Shown here piece by piece: positions 54,201-60,200 of a DNA stretch of 64,000 nt. Location: contig NC_092568.1 of NCBI RefSeq assembly GCF_037975245.1, positions 13,537,501-13,601,500 on the forward strand, read 5' to 3'. The first letter of the stretch is position 1, and every line of letters starts with the position of its first letter. The notes beneath the pieces are model-generated. The model did not search any database and was not told the DNA's origin. It saw only the letters and a list, made by a program, of their open reading frames with translations. Both the position numbers and the translations under genes were made by a program. Source of the DNA: Apostichopus japonicus (taxonomy: Eukaryota; Echinodermata; Holothuroidea; Aspidochirotida; Stichopodidae).

Positions 54201-57200
54201 TTTTTCTTTTTCTTGAGACATCTCACGGGCCGCAAAAAAATCACCGGCGGGCCGCATTTGGCCCGCAGGTTGCCCACCCCTGGTCTATAGGAACGATGTC
54301 CGAAAATTTCCCCGGACATATAGGCGAAGGAAGCTATCCGCCGCGACTGCATGTGAGTTTCTCGACTTTCCGTCCTGGGAGTCATACCACAAAATGGTGC
54401 ATTTCCTCATACGCCATTATTAATAATTTAAAATTGTTCGTTGGAGTCCTCAAGCAAGTTACCTCGGTTGCTAGGTGGATCTGCATCTGGTTATCGGGTG
54501 AATTCTGGTCGGAGCGTACTATGTAACCACCATGTACCCAGGGTAGCTAAGGCCTGATGATTGGGGGGGGGTGGTTGTAGTGGCTGAAAATCGGTTTTGA
54601 AGCCAGAAAATTCCGACTGCTGCTTTGTACGCCCCACTCTCGCGCTACTCGTCAACGATATGGTCAGTGTCAGTCAGAAAACCCAATCTTTCGCGACAGC
54701 ACTTCTGTTACGAACTTGTTGCGATACATTTGTACCCACTGGCACTCATTTCACAAACTTATTGCACCCCCCCCCCACCCCAACCAAATATTTTTTTGAA
54801 ATTCGGGCAATATGCTGATAGCTTTTGGGCACCTACTGAAAGAAAGATAATTTGCAATGTGTTTTTCATTGGTTAAACTGATATTATTATTACCCAACAA
54901 TTCTCACCAATACGGAAGGGTAATAAGACGGAAAATGATTGCGCGCCTAGCGCGCGAAAAATTTGGTTATATTTTTCGGGCAAGTCATTACAACCCCCCC
55001 CCCCTCCCACAAATCAAATTGGGCTCCTACGCCTATGACGGTAGCTCTATTAGGCATTTTTTTGTAGTATTCAAAATCATACGAAGTTTGTACGGTGGAG
55101 TATAAGAATCGCGAGATACAATTTCCCAAAGTGGCAAGGAAAACGTGGTAAATATGACAGGTTAAAGGTCAATTTTGACCGAAATTTTTAAAAATTCCAA
55201 CTGTCGCACTCCAATTTTCCAACTAGCGTCAGTTTTACCAAGTTTGGGGGTGAGACACCCCCACACCCCCTCTAACGACGTCCCTGTGCGGTGAATATGG
55301 AACACGATCACATGGTTCAGCCTCTGTAGAGTCATGGTGCTCCGTAGCCTTGTCTTCAAACGCCTCAGAGCACTAAAAGATCTCTCGGCTTCCGTCGAAC
55401 TGGCGGAGGAGACGAGGAGCAACCGCAAGAGAGCTTCGACTTCACCAAACATAGCCCGTACCGCTGGATTCATCGACTTGAATATTTGTCTATACCCTTC
55501 AACCGACGACGAATGGAACTGGCCTCGAGAGAAAGGCAGACTAAGCTTAAGATTTTTGGAGAGCTCAGGGTACCAACTCACGAGATCTGGGTGGAATTCT
55601 CCATTCAGCAACATTGAGTGATATTCGAGGATATGAAGCCTAAGATGTGTAAGCCGTAACCACATAGAGCCACGACACTACTCTTTTTCCAAATGTGTGG
55701 GGGGGACATTTGATATTGTTTCCCCCATCCACCGAAATGTGGGGGGGACGTGTCCCCCCGTCCCCCCCTGGATTGACGCCCATGCAAGCAAGTGTCACAT
55801 ACACACATAGGTGTGTTTTACATTCAGACTGATGACCCTATTGTTTACCCATTGTTTAAAGCCATGTTCCCTAATCTTAACAATACCCATGAACAATAGA
55901 ATTCATCTGAGGATGTGGGGATACTTTTGAAATGACACACACACCATCACCATCACACAGATTCCTTCTGCCTCCAGCAGGGAATCAAAAATCACAAATG
56001 ATGAAAAATATCCACTGTATCTTGCACTGAAAGGGATTTTAGTTCACGCCAATAGAAATTTATGTAATCCTTAGATCTTAACAAATATAGAATACAATCA
56101 TCTGGAAATTATTTTATTTACCATGCTGCAATCTTTAATCAAACAAAAGCACTTGGACTTTTGTACCATTACTGGCAATGTATAACTGTAAATGAAAATT
56201 TTTATAAACTTGTACAACAATTACTTAAATTCAGTGGACAATATTCATGCCAATTGAAGTGATGATTGCATATTATTGAGTTCAGACATTTCTTCTAATT
56301 CACACAGCTAAATTATCTTGAGCTTATCCCTTCACTGCATGCAGAAGTTTTTCAAGGGCATTAGCTATAGTGTATGGTTTACTAGGTTGTTTGCCATAAT
56401 TAACCTAGTAATTAACCTACAGTAGATAAGGGTCAAACTACAGGTCTCAGTAGCAGCATTTCTTACAAAACACACAAACAGCTTTTATTCCCTAGAATAG
56501 TTGTTCATGCCTGAAAAGTGATAGCATAATAGTTCATAATAATTCATATTGTCAAGGATACACTTAGTCCTCAGGTAAGTCAGCAGAGTCATCTCGGGGT
56601 CAACATTATCCTCAATCACCTATTAAATTCAAAAAATAAATTTGAAAAGATAAGAAAGACGAATCCATTTATGACGACTAAGAAACAAGAGGTCAATTGG
56701 GAGCACTTGGGACATTAAACCTTTATCGCCATATTGCTGTATTAAAGATGTATCTGTGTGTTACATCATGTAATCATAGAAGTGATATATGCAAATGGCA
56801 ATCATGAAAACTGAAACCCACATCAAAGTGATATATGTCTATCCTCTGGGATGCACACAGATGAGTTTATGTAATAATGAGACTTGTCATACTACTGCAT
56901 ATTCATTGACTTGAGATGTTATTGCAAAGTCACTAGAAGCCTCCTGTGTAATGATGGAATCAGGCAAAGAACCGCATATATTTGTTTGTTATTTAAACAT
57001 TTTTAAACATTTGCCTTTCTGTGTTCATCCAGAGTTGTGTGACATTGTGTCTCTTCTATCCTAGCCGACTCTGTTTTCCTTCTGTTTTCCTTCTATACTC
57101 TTTAATTGTACCATATATTCTCTATAAAAGTAATCACATGGTTAAACCATTACTTAGTCCTTAAAAAAAAATAAGGTTTGAAGTGAGTTTACTATAAGTC

Positions 57201-60200
57201 TTTGTACTAACAGGCGCGTATCCAAGATTTTCTAACCCGGGGGGCGCGAATTACTATCTAAGCGGAGCGCCACCATCGGTTGGCGCGCAGCGTACAAGAA
57301 AATTTCTGGTTTTGATACCCCCCAGATCACCGGAAATGGCACTTCTCGGGCTTGAAAATGACCAACCAGATGTACACTTTTACCTGAGAACCAAGTATTT
57401 CCAAATAGTTTTCTTTCCATCCATAACCTTTTTGAAGATTTTCACCAGTCACACATCATGTTCGACCTCACCGCATCTCCTGTGGATCATTGCTTTTGTA
57501 GGTGTTTCTACGTCGCGGTCCACAATACCCGACAGCCCCACTTTTGAAGGTTTTCAGCCCATTATTTGTTGAGAATTTGAAAATTCACATTTCTCGTGAA
57601 TAAACTCACTTGAAAACATACCCATAATGTTGCAAAAAAATGTCATCTATGGACAACCAATATAGAAAAACCTCCTTGAACCCCTAACAGACCGGTCAAA
57701 ATTACACTAGTAGAGGGAAGTATGATGAAGAATGTTGGTGAGGAAATTTTCGAAAATTCAGACACACTAATTTATTGGTGTAGAAATATTGCAACCTCTT
57801 ATAACGGCTATTATTAAACTTGGTTGAAGAAAATGAAAAAATACCAGATATTTCCTTCAACCGAACAATACACACATAGGCGTAGGAGGCAGGGGCTCCT
57901 ACTGAAAGAAAAATAAATTGATGTAGCTAAAGGAAATGAATAGTTTAAAAAATATCTCCTTGATAATTGAAATAAAGTTGTAAGCTTGGCCGACTAATTC
58001 AACATTACTAATGTAAAAGAGAATTTGACATAATTGGACCTCCATGCTTTTTCTCCATCTACATAAGACATTTCGTTGTTTACAGCATCCCGCGGTATAC
58101 TGCGCAATTTCCACGAACCGTACGGTACACAATGACATGCGAGGTAATAACCGACGCTTACTTATATGATACTGGTATTAACGTATTAAACGTGCGCGGA
58201 GCGCGCGAAAAATTTAGGTTATATTTTTCGGGTAAAGTCGTTACAGTCCCCAAAATCAAATGGGTTACTATGACTACACACATCGACAGTTTTGAGGCTG
58301 TTCATCCTGGAACATCGATTTTCATGCTCACTGATATATGATGTGATATCTGCTGTGTGGTTTAAAAAATTCGAACAGGCGCGTAGCGAATACTTTGCCA
58401 AGGGAAGGGCGAAGCCTGTAGGTAAACTATCTAAGCGTAGCGCCACCACGAGTTGGCGCGAAGCGTACAAGAAAATTTTGGCCGAAAATGCCCCCCAGAT
58501 CGCTGGATATGACACTTCCACTGCCGTGTAAGCTGCATCTAAGCATTTTCTATTTTGAATTTACTAGCGATATCATAAAAAAAAAATATGTTCAGGGGGC
58601 GGTCGCCCCCTTCCCGAAATGCGTCGTGTTCTCCGACGACTCCGACCAGCCACCGTTGGTTTCATAGCACAATGGTTTAAGGCGTCCATACACACACACG
58701 CGCGTTATGGTAGACCATATATAGTATATATATAGATACATTAGTGAGAGAGGAAAAATGGAAACGTCAAAAATGGAGTTGTCGGTGAAAGGGGTAGGGT
58801 GATGCGCCCGCCCCTTCCGACATCCTCGATCCGTCACTGGCTACCCTGTGTATATAATATGGATCAGCGCTGTAATGATGTCACTGTTCGTCTTTCTCTT
58901 CCCGGTGTCTTGGCATATTTATTCTACTCCCTCCTCTTTTTTCTCCTCTTCTTTTTCTTTTCCCTTCCTTCCTCCTCCTCTTTTCTCCCTCTTTTTTCCT
59001 TTTTTTCTTCTCTTTTTTTCCTCTCCTCTTTTTCTTACCCGGGGGGCGCGCGCCCCCAACGCCCCCCCCCTGGATACGCACCTGACTAAGTTATACAGTA
59101 CCAATTCATGGTATAACAAATGTCTTTAAACAGAATCACATTTGGTACTCCTTATAGTGAAAAAATAAACGTTGGCTTCTCGGTATTGAATTCATCCAAT
59201 ATTAAGTGCTCACTATACATTTTACATCATGAGTTAATTCCATGAGGTGAAATATCCCTGATTGAGACTTTAGCTATGCCATATATGTTTCATGCTTTAC
59301 AGTAGTATGTACACTATTAGTTGTTTCCAGTCTGGTATTTTCAACGGAGGGTTAAGTTTAGTCACATATATCAGCTATTCATTTATTTCACATAAGCAGA
59401 AACAACATTTACTTTTATAACTGTGTTCACCAAACAAAATGTCACTTTTAAAAGTGTAAATACTTTGAGTATTGTCATTTGCAATTCGGTAGGTAAATTG
59501 ACTCGAACAGATTTATCCAAAACATATCTGCTCTTTCGAACTTATTTACAATTGTCAGTTGTCTACTTATCCTCCACAACTTAAGAGCCAGTAAAATATG
59601 ATGAAGGAAATTTCATTTGAAAACTTAAGTACTAATCTGAATACTGCAATGTGTGTTATTCATTTTTGCATTAGAGCAAGATTCTAGAATAATTGTCCTT
59701 TAATTTCCTCACTGAGGTTCAAACTATGTATCCAAAGAGAAAGGTTAAAAATATTTTTACAAAACTTTTGCAATTACATGATGCCTGTAGGTCAGGGTTG
59801 TCCAACCTTTTGCAGAGGAGGGCCACATGGCATGATTTTGATGAAGGAGGGGGCCGCATGCATGAACCCTACGCTCGATTTTTCGATTGTTTGCCCGGAG
59901 CCCAAGGCAAAAAAATGTGAGCACTGCCCGCGGAGCGCACTGATTTATTTTCCTCCCTGATAAAACTGATGACTAAAGTCCAGCCGCCCCCCCTCCCCTC
60001 CGCTGAGAGTGTCACACAAACTGACCTGGATGCAGTTTTTTGGACCCAGAAGGTTCGAATGATTGATTATATAGCTTCAAATTGTTATCAATAAATCTGC
60101 TCACTAAAATTTCGCACCGTACAGCATCTCTGGCGGGCCGGACGCAACCCTGCGGCGGGCCGGACTGTGGCCCGCGGGCCGTAGGTTGGACAACCCTGCT

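Larger units (their letters stand above)
53172..55784. mobile_element. hAT DNA transposon, internally rearranged, 8-bp TSD
   Basis: Termini are CAGGGGCGTCAATCC and, inverted, CATGGGCGTCAATCC. CAAGCAAG at 53164-53171 and 55785-55792 is an exact 8-bp duplication, the hAT hallmark. It carries a transposase C-terminal relic on the minus strand, a nested element (53922-54282), and a piece of the GC-module element (about 54768-55037). Only about 120 bp separate the relic from the minus-strand 5' end, so most of the transposase is missing. Confidence 0.95.
57211..59084. mobile_element. Composite terminal-inverted-repeat element with nested copies
   Basis: Ends are CAGGCGCGTATCCAAG and, inverted, CAGGTGCGTATCCAGG, with CCGGGGGGCGCG next to both. 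ACTAA directly abuts each end (57206-57210, 59085-59089). Inside lie a GC-module element (about 57875-58275) and the 5' part of a copy of the 37503 element (58378 to about 58620). A T/C-rich tract fills 58915-59035. No transposase was seen. Confidence 0.8.

Noticed and set aside
58799-59129. Phe/Ser-rich open frames and their Lys/Arg/Glu-rich antisense frames
   Set aside because: Low-complexity T/C tract inside a transposable element.
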